Source: Micromonospora chaiyaphumensis
GTDB taxonomy: Bacteria; Actinomycetota; Actinomycetes; Mycobacteriales; Micromonosporaceae
NCBI RefSeq assembly: GCF_900091435.1
Contig: NZ_FMCS01000003.1
Location: 310,001-374,000 of the forward strand
DNA length: 64,000 bases
Direction of reading: 5' to 3'
Shown here piece after piece: positions 1 through 9,878 of the stretch; positions within the stretch are counted from its first letter, which is position 1, and each line of letters opens with the position of its first letter. A program made the position numbers and the translations under genes. The notes under the pieces are model-generated. The model was not told the origin of the DNA. It saw only the letters and a list, made by a program, of their open reading frames with translations, and ran no database searches.

Positions 1-3000
1 TACGAGGTCGCCAAGAACGGCGACCCCAAGGACGGCTCGTGGATGATCCCGGCCTCCAAGGCCGAGGAGTACGAGGACAGCGTCTTCGTCTACAAGGAGG
101 ACCCGTACACGGGCGTGCGCAGCCGGGTCAGCTACGCCCCCGGCGCGTTCGTCTACCGGCTCGCCGGCCGGGACCGGCAGACCAGCGCCTCCTACTACAC
201 CCCCCAGTCGCTCACCGAGGTCACTGTCCAGCTCGCCCTGAAGTACCGCCTGGACCAAGGCGGCACCGTCACCAAGGCCCGTGAGCTGCTGAACTGGACA
301 ATCTGCGAGCCGGCGCTCGGCTCTGGTGCGTTCCTCAACGAGGCAATCAACCAGGTCGCCGCTGAATACCTGCGCCGTCGCCAGGAGGAGCTCGGCATCA
401 GCCTCGACCCGGAGCAGTATCACCTCGAACTCCAGCGGGTAAAGGCGTATATCGCCCTCCACAACTGCTACGGCGTCGACCTCAACCGCACCGCCGTCGA
501 GCTCGCCGAGGTGTCGCTCTGGCTCAACGTCATGCACGCAGGCCTCCGGGCGCCCTGGTTCGGCCTGCACCTCCAACGCGGTAACTCGCTCATCGGCGGC
601 GGTCGGAAGCTCTACGGCCCGAAGCAGCTCGCTGACAAGTCCTGGCTGACCACAGCGCCGGCGGAGAAGCCGTTCCGGGACGGGGCGATCGACGACGGCA
701 CCATTCACCACTTCCTGCTGCCAGCCGACGGGTGGGGCGCAGTTGCGGGGGAGAAGGAAGCCCGCGAGCTGGCACCTGAGGAGACTGCCAAGCTCAAGGC
801 ATGGCGTGCGGCGATGAAGCGCGTCCCGTCCGGCAAGGGGAAGAACTCGCAGGTCAAGCGGTTGCAGGCGCTCGCCCGTCGGGTGGAGTTTCTCTGGGAC
901 CTGGTACAGCAGCGCCTCGCCATCTCGGAGCGGGAAATCCGCCGCGACATCAGAGTCTGGGAAGCTGAAGACCTGCCGCCGGTGACCGAGGCGGTGCCCC
1001 GGGAGAAGATCCTCGAAGACCTAACCGCGCCTGGCGCGCCGTACTGGCGGCTCAAGACATTGATGGACGTCTGGTGTGCGCTCTGGTTCTGGCCACTGGA
1101 CAAGGTTGGCCTGCTGGATGGCTCAGATTCCGTGTATCCGACAGCGCCCGTCGAGGTCAGTCATGTCAAAGAACTGCCGGTGTACGACGAGGCACCGGCA
1201 TACGAGACGGCGGACCTTTTCGGTCAGGTGGCGCCGCAGCAACCCAAGTTGCCGACCAAGCCGACCGGCTCCCGTAAGATGACGGTGGCGGAGCAGCTCC
1301 GTAAGCAGGTGTCGCTGGCCGACCTGGATGAATGGCTCACCTTTGCTGAGGCGCTGATCGGCCGCTCGGACATCCAGGCAGAGTCGCTGCTCAGCAACTT
1401 TTCGTCGCTGTCTCAGCTAGGCGAGTACGAGGACGTGCTCCCTGGTCTGCTGGGCATGGATGAGTCCTACCGGCTTGCCGACCGCTTCCCCTGGCTACAA
1501 ACCGCTGAGACCATCGCCGAGCAGCAAGGTTTCTTCCACTGGGAACTCGCCTTCGCCCAAGCGTTCGCCATGGGTGGATTCGATCTGCAAGTCGGTAATC
1601 CTCCTTGGGTGCGTCCCCGTTGGGACGAGATGGGCGCACTTGCTGAGCGTGAGCCGTGGTTCGCGTTAGTGGGAAGCTCATCGATTGAGACGCTGCGTGG
1701 GCGGAAGATTGCGCTTCTCGCTGATGTGCCGGCTCGGCGCTACCTCCTTCATGAACTGGCTACGAACGCGGGAGTGGCAGCTGTCCTTGGGAGTGCAACG
1801 ACATACCCTCTACTTTCCGGAACTCAGCCGGACTTGTATCGGGCTTTCATGTGCCAGGTCTGGGTGCATTTAACTCCGCCAGGTTCTGCCGGCCTGGTTC
1901 ATCCCGACAGTCATTTCAATGGAGTGAACGAGGGCTTGCTTCGGGCAGCTTCCTATCGCCACCTCTGTTTGCATGGACATTTCCAAAATTCTCGGCTACT
2001 TTTTCCAGATATCGACTGGAGTCGTCAATATTCCGTAAATATCTACCGTTCCAAGGGTGAGATCAACTTCACTCATGCCAGTTGGCTATTCGACCCATCG
2101 GTTCTGATTCAATCTCTGTCGCACAGTGGCGAGGGCGCACTGCCGTCCATCAAGTTCGAGGGCTACTGGGACCTCCGGCCCCATCGCTCGCGCCTGATTC
2201 GGGTCGATCTACGACAGTTGGCTGTGTGGAACCGCCTCCGCGGGGACACCAAAACCCCGGTGGAGCAAACGCCGTTACTGTATCCGATCACTATCCAGGA
2301 AGAGCGCGCTATTGCATCATTGGCTGGGTTCAAGCAGCGTCTTGGCTCAATGGATCCCTGGATCAGTCGAGGATACGACGAATCTAATGGCAAGAAGGAT
2401 GGGCTCATAGCCGAGAGGTTCGAAGAGCCGGGGGATTGGAAGGATGTCATCCTTCGCGGTCCACAGTTCTCTATCGCAACGCCCTTTGCCAAGCGACCCC
2501 CGTACACTGGTCGTTATGACCCCCCGTTCAATCTAGAAATTCTCGACACCGACACCGTTCCCTCGACCGACTACGTCAGAGCCTGCTCCATTGAGCGCTT
2601 CACTCAGGCCCAAGATGTCTGGGATGGTCGGCGCTATGCCGAGTATTTCCGGGTTGCTTGGCGGGAAATGATTCCGCTCAACACGGAGCGAAGCTTATTT
2701 GTTGCAATCGTTCCGCCTGGACCGACGCATATCAGTGCAGTCCGGACCATGGCGGTCAGGGATGTCAGGTCGACCGCTCTTGTCGCGGGATTCTGGTCTG
2801 CACTGCCAGTAGATTATGTTCTGCGCGTCATGGGTCGGGCTCATCTCAAGAATGCGGACGCGTTGGTATTGCCCGCTCCGGAGCCTACTCACCCCCTCTC
2901 TGGGTCGCTGTTGCTGAGGGCGCTGCGGCTCAACTGCCTAACCTCGGCTTACGCGAACCTCTGGGAAGAACTGTTCGACCCCTCGTGGACCGCCGGGGCT

Positions 3001-3453
3001 GGCTGGGCGACGCGTTGGCCTGGGCAAAAGCCCTTGAGTAATGTAGATGGGGTTTGGGGGTTCCACACACCTTTGAGGACGGAACGCGAGCGGCGATCGG
3101 CACTAGTAGAAATCGATGCCCTCGTTTCGGTCTGGCTGGGGATCGAAGTTGACGAACTGATTGCCATCTATGGTTCGCGATTCCCTCAGTTGGTGGACTA
3201 TGAAGCAGCCACCTGGTTCGATGCAAAAGGTCGTAAGATAGCGGCTGACCGCAATTCTTTCGGTCAGGGCCAGACGAAAGAGCACTATCAGCAACTGATG
3301 GCGTACCTCGACGATTCGGAGCGGAGCCCGCTGCCGGAGGGGTATACCGCACCGTTCTATAAGGCTGACCGAGAGAACGAGTACCGCCAAGCGCACGCGG
3401 TTTTCAGCAAGCGCCTGCAGGATGCCATTGACGCGGGGTGGCAGCCGTCATGA
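1..3453 (+). CDS. Eco57I-type N6-adenine DNA methyltransferase (5' partial)
   Basis: Predicted to transfer a methyl group from SAM to adenine in DNA, marking host DNA in a restriction or phage-defence system. The frame is open from base 1, so the N-terminus lies outside the window; 1150 residues are visible. SAM-binding motif I is CEPALGSGAF (about 307-336), followed by an acidic ligand in GVDLN (about 472-486). The catalytic motif IV is NPPW at 1597-1608. Motif I before motif IV and the long spacer between them (about 420 residues) fit large Eco57I/PglX-like enzymes. After NPPW the DNA is visibly less GC-rich, in the part expected to hold target recognition. The stop overlaps the start of the next gene (ATGA, 3450-3453), so the two are translationally coupled. 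No nuclease motif was found in the visible part. The family call is firm; the exact system is inferred. Confidence 0.85.
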   Translation, partial: YEVAKNGDPKDGSWMIPASKAEEYEDSVFVYKEDPYTGVRSRVSYAPGAFVYRLAGRDRQTSASYYTPQSLTEVTVQLALKYRLDQGGTVTKARELLNWTICEPALGSGAFLNEAINQVAAEYLRRRQEELGISLDPEQYHLELQRVKAYIALHNCYGVDLNRTAVELAEVSLWLNVMHAGLRAPWFGLHLQRGNSLIGGGRKLYGPKQLADKSWLTTAPAEKPFRDGAIDDGTIHHFLLPADGWGAVAGEKEARELAPEETAKLKAWRAAMKRVPSGKGKNSQVKRLQALARRVEFLWDLVQQRLAISEREIRRDIRVWEAEDLPPVTEAVPREKILEDLTAPGAPYWRLKTLMDVWCALWFWPLDKVGLLDGSDSVYPTAPVEVSHVKELPVYDEAPAYETADLFGQVAPQQPKLPTKPTGSRKMTVAEQLRKQVSLADLDEWLTFAEALIGRSDIQAESLLSNFSSLSQLGEYEDVLPGLLGMDESYRLADRFPWLQTAETIAEQQGFFHWELAFAQAFAMGGFDLQVGNPPWVRPRWDEMGALAEREPWFALVGSSSIETLRGRKIALLADVPARRYLLHELATNAGVAAVLGSATTYPLLSGTQPDLYRAFMCQVWVHLTPPGSAGLVHPDSHFNGVNEGLLRAASYRHLCLHGHFQNSRLLFPDIDWSRQYSVNIYRSKGEINFTHASWLFDPSVLIQSLSHSGEGALPSIKFEGYWDLRPHRSRLIRVDLRQLAVWNRLRGDTKTPVEQTPLLYPITIQEERAIASLAGFKQRLGSMDPWISRGYDESNGKKDGLIAERFEEPGDWKDVILRGPQFSIATPFAKRPPYTGRYDPPFNLEILDTDTVPSTDYVRACSIERFTQAQDVWDGRRYAEYFRVAWREMIPLNTERSLFVAIVPPGPTHISAVRTMAVRDVRSTALVAGFWSALPVDYVLRVMGRAHLKNADALVLPAPEPTHPLSGSLLLRALRLNCLTSAYANLWEELFDPSWTAGAGWATRWPGQKPLSNVDGVWGFHTPLRTERERRSALVEIDALVSVWLGIEVDELIAIYGSRFPQLVDYEAATWFDAKGRKIAADRNSFGQGQTKEHYQQLMAYLDDSERSPLPEGYTAPFYKADRENEYRQAHAVFSKRLQDAIDAGWQPS

Positions 3454-6400
3454 GACCCACGATCGCCGCCGAGACCCTGCGCCGGACCCTCACCCAGTAC
3501 CTGACCACCACCTTCGGTCTGACCGAGGAGGGCGTACGCCAAGGCCTGGAGGGTTTCCTGTCCCACCCGGAGCAGGGCATCTTCCGCGGGCCATACCTGC
3601 GGATCCGCACCCCCTTCCGCCCGGCGGAGGGAAACTGGCGAGGGTGCCTGGACTGGGCGCCGGCCGGCTTCACCCCCTACCTGCACCAGGCGAAGGCGTT
3701 CGCCCGGCTGTCGACCATGGGTAAGGCGGCCGAGCCGACCCTGATCACCACCGGCACCGGTTCCGGCAAGACCGAGTCGTTCCTGATCCCGGTGCTCGAC
3801 CACTGCCGCCGCCAGCGGCAGCAGGGGAAGGCCGGCACCAAGGCGATCCTGCTCTACCCGATGAACGCGCTAGCGACAGACCAGACGCAGCGCATCAACG
3901 AGTTACTTTCCGACCCGGCGCTCAGCGGGGTTACCGCTGGCCTCTACATCGGCGACGTCGCGGCCATCGAGTACCAGCACGTAATGACCAGGCGATCGGA
4001 GATGCGCCGGACCCCGCCGGACATCCTAATCACTAACTACAAGATGCTGGACCTGCTGCTTCAGCGCGCCGACGACCTTCCGCTCTGGGAGGGAGCCGAT
4101 CCGGCGTACGTAGTGCTGGACGAGTTCCACACCTACGACGGTGCGCAGGGCACGGACGTCGCGATGCTGCTGCGCCGACTCGCGGCTGCGCTCGGCCTCT
4201 CCGAGCCGGACCGGCCGTTGGGCCCGATCTGTCCGGTCGCCACCTCCGCCACCCTCGGCGAGGGCGGCGGCCGGGACGGCCGTACGGCCATCCGTGAGGT
4301 CGCGGAGCAGGTCTTCGGCGTCCCTTTCGACGCCGAGTCGTTGGTGGGGGAGGACCGCTACGAGCCGGGCGAGTTCATGGTCCACCAAGATTTCAGCTTG
4401 CCGCTGCCCAGCCCTGAGCAGCTCTCCGCCGTCGACGGCCGGGACCCCGAGCGGATGATGACCGAGGTCGCCGAGCTGGTAGTGGGTGAGCCGTGCATCG
4501 ACAACCCGGCCCGCCTCGGTGCGCTGCTGCGCCGGCACCCGCTGACCAAGGCGGTACTCGACTCGCTGCAGGCCCGACCGTGCACCCTCGACGAGATCAT
4601 CGAGGTTCTGCCTCGGAAGAACGCCACCGGCTGGGGCAGCGCCATGAAGACCCGCCCCGAGGTCACCGCTAAGGCCCTCGCCCGATTCGTCGGCCTGCTC
4701 TCGATGGCACAGAACCCGGAGGCACCGGGCCGCCCGCTGCTCAACATCGAAACCCACCTGTGGGTACGAGCCGTCTCCCGGCTGCTGCGCGGCACCTCCC
4801 ACCAGCCCGCCTTCGGCTGGTACGGCGAACCGCCCCGGGAGCTCGACCCTTACGCGCCCGATGCCGATGTCGTGGTCGCCGACAACCGCTACCCACGCCT
4901 GCCCGCCATCTATTGCCGGCACTGCGGCCGCTCCGGCTGGATGGCCCTGTCGCCGGAGAAGGACCCGCAGGAACTGGAGACCGACCCGGACAAGATCTAC
5001 CGGGCCAGCGTCGGCCGGGACAAGCGCCGCGTCCGCGCGCTGATCACCGCGACCGACGACGAGATCCGACAGCGCTCCGGCGGCCTGCTGGTCCTGGAGT
5101 ACGGCCGGCGGGTGCGCCCCTTCGACGAGCAGCGGGATCGCAAGCCGAGTGAGGACGCGATCGTCGTGCTCGGCGACATCCTCGCCATCGACGCGGCCGA
5201 GAAGGACCGGTGCCCGTCCTGCCAGATGGACCACGGCATCCGCTTCCTCGGCGCCGGCCTGGCCACCCTCGCCTCGGTGGCGATCACCCAGCTCTTCACC
5301 GGCGGCGAGCTGGACGAGCGCGAGAAGAAGACGCTGCTCTTTAACGACTCCGTGCAGGACGCCGCGCACCGCGCGGGCTTCGTCGCCAACCGCTCGTACG
5401 CCTTCTCTCTGCGCTCCCTGCTTGCCAGCCGGTTGCACCCGGGGCAGCCGGTCGGGCTGGACGATCTTTTCGCCGAGATGATCGAGGCGGCGGCGCGGCC
5501 GGAGATCCTCTCCACCGTGGTTCCGCCGGACCTGCACGACCAGCCGGGGGTCGACGCCCTGCTCGCGGGAGAGCACACCGGCAGCCGGGAGACCTGGTCG
5601 CTGATCAGCGAGCGGCTCGTGTTCGCCACCGTGATGGAGGTCGGGCTGCGCTCCCGCCAGGGGCGCACGCTGGAGCTGACCCGCAGCGTCGGCGTCGAGG
5701 TTGCCCTCGATGATCCCGCGAAGGCCGCCGCGATCTGCCGGGACGTACACCTGACCGGTCCTTGGCAGCTCGGCGGCACGCCGCCCGACGACGCCCGTTA
5801 TCTTGCCTTCCTTCGGGGCCTGCTGGAGCGGCTGCGGACCCGCGGCGCGGTCTACCACGAGTGGCTGGTGCCGTACCTGAAGCGGGGCGGCACCCGGTGG
5901 CAGGTGTGGGGCGGTCGTCCGGCCGGCATGCCCGCCTTCCCGAGGGGGGTCTCCGCGCCTGCGTTCTTGCTCGCGATGGCGAAGTCCCGCTCCGAATTCG
6001 ACGCGATCACCGCCCGCGGCAACTGGTACCAGGACTGGACCTTCCGCTGCCTGGGCCTGGACCTCGGCGACGCCGGTAGTTACCTCAGCCGGCTGCTGCC
6101 GGCCCTGGCCGCCGCCGGCATCGTCGCCGCCGGCGACACAGAGGACAACAACCAGGTGTACGGGCTGATGCCCGGCCACCTGCGGGTCACCCGGCTTGAC
6201 GACACCGCCGCCGTGCTGGCCGGCGTTGGTTGCGACACCTGCCACTGGCAGCAGACCGAGCATCCCGACCGGGTTGCTGACTGGGTCGGCCAGCCCTGCC
6301 GGCAGTACCGCTGCCGAGGCCGGCTGCAGCCCGCCCACGACGACACCGCACCCGACGACTACTACCGGCGGCTCTACCTGGAGGGCGACGTCTTCCGAGT

Positions 6401-9400
6401 GGTGACCGGCGAACACACCGGCATGCTCACCCGTGTCCAGCGGGAAACCGTCGAGCAGCAGTTCCGCGAAGGGCAGCGCTACACCGATCCGAACGTCCTC
6501 TCCTGCACGCCCACCCTGGAGATGGGCATCGACATCGGCGCGCTCTCCGCAGTCGTGCTGGCGTCGCTCCCGCAGGGGCCGGCCAACTACGTGCAGCGAG
6601 CCGGCCGGGCCGGCCGCAAGAGCGGCAACGCGCTCGTCCTCACCCTGGTCGGCCGCAGCGAGCGGGACCGCTACTACCTGACCGAGCCGAGGGACATGAT
6701 CGCGGGACAGATCGTGCCACCCGGTTGTTTCCTCTCCGCCGTGGAGATCCTGCGCCGGCAGTACCTGGCGCACCTGATCGACCTGGCCGCGCGCAACCGG
6801 CTGCCCGGAGTCCTGCCCATGCCCCGGCGGGCGCACGTCCTCTTCGGCCCGAGCGGCTGGCTCACCAACCTCGCCGAAGCCGGCCGGCGCGACGGGGCCC
6901 GGCTGGTAAAGGACTTCCTGACGCTGTTCGGTGACAAGGTCCTGCGGGCCGCCGCCGACCAGCTTCGAGAGTTCGCGGTGGACGGCATCGTGCACCGGGT
7001 GAAGGAGGCCGACGAGACCTGGGAGGAACGGCTGGCCGACCTGCGCCGCCGTCTCCAGGAGATCGCCAAGGCCCGCGGCACCCTGGTGCCCAGCGACCCG
7101 GACCACGCCCGCGAGATCAAGATGCTCAAGGCGGAGGAAGCCGCGGTCCGCCGCCGGCTGCGGGAGGTCAGCGCCGCCGCCGCCCACGGCACCCTGGTCG
7201 AGTTCGGGCTGCTGCCGAACTACGCGCTCATCGACAGCCGCACCGACCTCGAAGCCACCCTGACCTGGGAGGAGCAGACTGACGGCGACCGCCGGTTCCA
7301 CAGCGAACTGCGCGAGTACGCCCGCCCCGCCCGCCCGGCCCTCGTCGAGATCGCCCCCGGCAACAGCTACTACGTGCGCGGCTACAAGCACGAGATCTCC
7401 GGCCTCGACATCGGGCCGGCCGACCGGCCCGCATACGAGCAGTGGCGGGTCTGCGCCCAGTGCGGGTACGTGCGCACCCACCTGGCCAAGGAGGACACCA
7501 GCCCGTGCCCGCGCTGCGAGGACGGGGGTATCGCCGACCACGGCCGGCTGTTCCAGGTGCTCCAGCCGACGCGGGTCTACAGCCGGGACAAGCGCGACGA
7601 CGCCCGGATCCGGGACGACAGCGACGACCGGGACCGCCGCTTTTATGCCACCAGCGTCGCGGTCGACATCGACCCCGCCAAGGTCGAGTCGTCGTGGCGG
7701 CACGCCCGCGACACCTTCGGCGTCGATTACAGCCGGCATGCGATGATCCGCCACTTCAACCTCGGCGCCCAGCGCTACGACCGGGCCGCCGAACTCTTCG
7801 CCGGCGACGAGGTGCGGATCAACCGATTCCACACCTGCACCTCATGCGGTGGCACCACGGTGGATGGCGCTCCGGCGGCCAGCCAGCAGCTCGCCGCGCA
7901 GGCCTCCGGCACGACCGTCGTCCAAGGCGCGGAGCATCACCTGCCCTGGTGCCCGTACCGGCGGTCCGCGGCCGGTCCGGACAGCCACGTGGACCTGATC
8001 CTGGCCCACGAGCTGGAGACCGAAGCGTTGCGCATCCTCATTCCGGCGGCTACCGCGATGGTGCAGGAGCGGCTGCTGTCCTTCGCCGCCGCGATCCGGC
8101 TCGGCATCGCGGCCCAGTACGGCGGCGAGCCGGCCCACCTGCAGGCTGTCCCGGCCACGATGCCCGACGGGCACAGCGAGGGCACCCGCAACTTCGTGGT
8201 CGTCTACGACACCCAGCCGCAGGGCACGGGATATCTGCACCGTCTCGCCAAGCCGGACGAGTTCCGGGCGGTTCTCGAGCTTGCCCGGCAGCGCATCGCA
8301 GACTGCGACTGCCGGCACGAGGCCAAGCCCGTGTGCCACCGCTGCCTCCTGCGCTACGCGCGCAACGAGCATTTCGCCTTCATGAGCAGGAGTGAGGCGC
8401 TGAACATGCTCGACAAGCTCCTCGACAGTTGGGACGTCGAGGAGGGCACCCGCACCGACGAGATCTCGCTGATCCACCAGGTGGAGAGCGAGCTGGAGCT
8501 GCAGTTCCTGACCAAGCTGCTGGCCCTCGGCGAGACGCCGGGCTCCGCGCTGCGCATCGACCGGCGTACGGATCACGACGGCGCCCGGATCGCCGACCTG
8601 AGATTCATCAGGGACGGCGGGCAGAGCGTCACGCACTGGCAGATGAAGCTGCAGAACACGGTCAAGGGCACCCGGCCCGACGTGCACTTCAAGCGCCTCG
8701 ATGCGCCGGCGCCGGAGGTAGCGGTCTACCTCGACGGGTTCAAGTACCACGCCTCTTCGCAGTACAACCGCCTCGCCGACGACGCCGAGAAGCGCGCCCG
8801 ACTGCGTGCTCACGGCTACCTGGTCTTCGCCGCCACGTGGGACGACGTCAAGACCTGGGGGAGCGCTGAAGGGCAGGGGCGCTGGACGCCGTACGGCGGG
8901 GTCTGCAAGCAGACGGCGCGGGAACGGTATCGGCAGTTCCTCCCCGGTGCGGACCCGGACGAGCTGGAGGAGGCGATCTGGACCAACCCGATCGAGCAGC
9001 TGATGCGGTTCCTCGCTGACCCCGATCTTGTCCGCTGGCAGCGCCGAGCGGAGGCGACCCTCGCGGGCATGCTCAAGCAGGCCCGCGACAACAGCCCCAC
9101 CGACTCTGCTGGTGTCGGTGAGCGGTTGCTCGCCTCGCTGCGCGGCGAGCCGCTGCCTGCGCCCTCCCCGCAACGCCACATCATCGTGGGTCGTGCTCGT
9201 GACAACGCGGATTGTCCCGTGACAGTGGTCGTGGACAGCCGGAGCAAGCCTCTGCCAACGTGGTCGGCGCTCACCGTTGTCGACGATCTGCCGGCCGCGG
9301 TTGCCGGCGAGGGGCACAAGGAGCGTTGGGCGGCCTGGCTCGCCTGGGGCAACGTCATCCAGTTCCTCGCCAACGGCGGCGGTGACGCCGGCCAGCTCGC

Positions 9401-9878
9401 GGTCTCCACCCTAGGCGCCTTCGATCCCGCGTCGATGGCGGTCACCGAAGGCACGGGACTGGTGTTGGCCCAGCGGGCGCTGCCGCTGGACGAGGAAACC
9501 GCCACCTGGCTCGGCGTCGCGCCGCAGCAGGTGTCGACCGAGCCGGAGCCGGTCGACGACGAGTCGCCGTGGCACGAGGTACTGCAGTACATGGACCGTG
9601 ACGAGACCACGCTGGAGCTTCTCGTCCAGCAGCTCGCGCGGCAGAACCTGCCCGCACCGGTCGTCGGCTACGAGCTGGGCGATCAGGCGTGGCCCGCCGA
9701 GCTCGCCTGGCCGGATCGGCGGATCGCCATCGTGCTCACCGGCCCGCCTGACGATCCGGAAACGGAAGATCGCGACCGGGCGTACGCCGCGGCGGGCTGG
9801 CACGCGCGGACCGCGCGGGAGTGGTCGATTGACGAGCTGGCGGCACAGCTCACGGGGACGAGTGGGGGAGAGAGCTGA
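3450..9878 (+). CDS. Giant DEAD/DEAH-box helicase with DUF1998 and Vsr/DUF559-like nuclease tail (DruE/MrfA/DrmA-like)
   Basis: A 2142-residue superfamily 2 helicase. Walker A is TTGTGSGKTES (about residue 100), the DEAH-type box reads LDEFHTYD (about 222), motif III is TSATLG (about 262) and motif VI is QRAGRAGR (about 1050). Several CxxC pairs suggest zinc ribbons, and the DUF1998 cysteine cluster (CDCRHE...CHRC) sits near 1620. Beyond it, the block around YLDGFKYHA (about 1760), followed by D..KR..L...GY, resembles Vsr/DUF559-type endonuclease folds. The start at 3450 (ATG) is preferred over an upstream GTG at 3438 because it gives the ATGA overlap and a GGGGTGG ribosome site. The length and DUF1998 call to mind DruE of Druantia, but the partners differ. 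Substrate and direction of translocation are unknown. Helicase call firm, nuclease domain moderate. Confidence 0.85.
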   Translation: MRPTIAAETLRRTLTQYLTTTFGLTEEGVRQGLEGFLSHPEQGIFRGPYLRIRTPFRPAEGNWRGCLDWAPAGFTPYLHQAKAFARLSTMGKAAEPTLITTGTGSGKTESFLIPVLDHCRRQRQQGKAGTKAILLYPMNALATDQTQRINELLSDPALSGVTAGLYIGDVAAIEYQHVMTRRSEMRRTPPDILITNYKMLDLLLQRADDLPLWEGADPAYVVLDEFHTYDGAQGTDVAMLLRRLAAALGLSEPDRPLGPICPVATSATLGEGGGRDGRTAIREVAEQVFGVPFDAESLVGEDRYEPGEFMVHQDFSLPLPSPEQLSAVDGRDPERMMTEVAELVVGEPCIDNPARLGALLRRHPLTKAVLDSLQARPCTLDEIIEVLPRKNATGWGSAMKTRPEVTAKALARFVGLLSMAQNPEAPGRPLLNIETHLWVRAVSRLLRGTSHQPAFGWYGEPPRELDPYAPDADVVVADNRYPRLPAIYCRHCGRSGWMALSPEKDPQELETDPDKIYRASVGRDKRRVRALITATDDEIRQRSGGLLVLEYGRRVRPFDEQRDRKPSEDAIVVLGDILAIDAAEKDRCPSCQMDHGIRFLGAGLATLASVAITQLFTGGELDEREKKTLLFNDSVQDAAHRAGFVANRSYAFSLRSLLASRLHPGQPVGLDDLFAEMIEAAARPEILSTVVPPDLHDQPGVDALLAGEHTGSRETWSLISERLVFATVMEVGLRSRQGRTLELTRSVGVEVALDDPAKAAAICRDVHLTGPWQLGGTPPDDARYLAFLRGLLERLRTRGAVYHEWLVPYLKRGGTRWQVWGGRPAGMPAFPRGVSAPAFLLAMAKSRSEFDAITARGNWYQDWTFRCLGLDLGDAGSYLSRLLPALAAAGIVAAGDTEDNNQVYGLMPGHLRVTRLDDTAAVLAGVGCDTCHWQQTEHPDRVADWVGQPCRQYRCRGRLQPAHDDTAPDDYYRRLYLEGDVFRVVTGEHTGMLTRVQRETVEQQFREGQRYTDPNVLSCTPTLEMGIDIGALSAVVLASLPQGPANYVQRAGRAGRKSGNALVLTLVGRSERDRYYLTEPRDMIAGQIVPPGCFLSAVEILRRQYLAHLIDLAARNRLPGVLPMPRRAHVLFGPSGWLTNLAEAGRRDGARLVKDFLTLFGDKVLRAAADQLREFAVDGIVHRVKEADETWEERLADLRRRLQEIAKARGTLVPSDPDHAREIKMLKAEEAAVRRRLREVSAAAAHGTLVEFGLLPNYALIDSRTDLEATLTWEEQTDGDRRFHSELREYARPARPALVEIAPGNSYYVRGYKHEISGLDIGPADRPAYEQWRVCAQCGYVRTHLAKEDTSPCPRCEDGGIADHGRLFQVLQPTRVYSRDKRDDARIRDDSDDRDRRFYATSVAVDIDPAKVESSWRHARDTFGVDYSRHAMIRHFNLGAQRYDRAAELFAGDEVRINRFHTCTSCGGTTVDGAPAASQQLAAQASGTTVVQGAEHHLPWCPYRRSAAGPDSHVDLILAHELETEALRILIPAATAMVQERLLSFAAAIRLGIAAQYGGEPAHLQAVPATMPDGHSEGTRNFVVVYDTQPQGTGYLHRLAKPDEFRAVLELARQRIADCDCRHEAKPVCHRCLLRYARNEHFAFMSRSEALNMLDKLLDSWDVEEGTRTDEISLIHQVESELELQFLTKLLALGETPGSALRIDRRTDHDGARIADLRFIRDGGQSVTHWQMKLQNTVKGTRPDVHFKRLDAPAPEVAVYLDGFKYHASSQYNRLADDAEKRARLRAHGYLVFAATWDDVKTWGSAEGQGRWTPYGGVCKQTARERYRQFLPGADPDELEEAIWTNPIEQLMRFLADPDLVRWQRRAEATLAGMLKQARDNSPTDSAGVGERLLASLRGEPLPAPSPQRHIIVGRARDNADCPVTVVVDSRSKPLPTWSALTVVDDLPAAVAGEGHKERWAAWLAWGNVIQFLANGGGDAGQLAVSTLGAFDPASMAVTEGTGLVLAQRALPLDEETATWLGVAPQQVSTEPEPVDDESPWHEVLQYMDRDETTLELLVQQLARQNLPAPVVGYELGDQAWPAELAWPDRRIAIVLTGPPDDPETEDRDRAYAAAGWHARTAREWSIDELAAQLTGTSGGES

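Noticed and set aside
4026-7832. Minus-strand open frame of 1268 codons opposite the DUF1998 helicase
   Set aside because: Low-complexity Val/Gly/Ala/Pro-rich translation, no domains, no ribosome site; an antisense shadow of a GC-rich gene with strong helicase motifs on the + strand.
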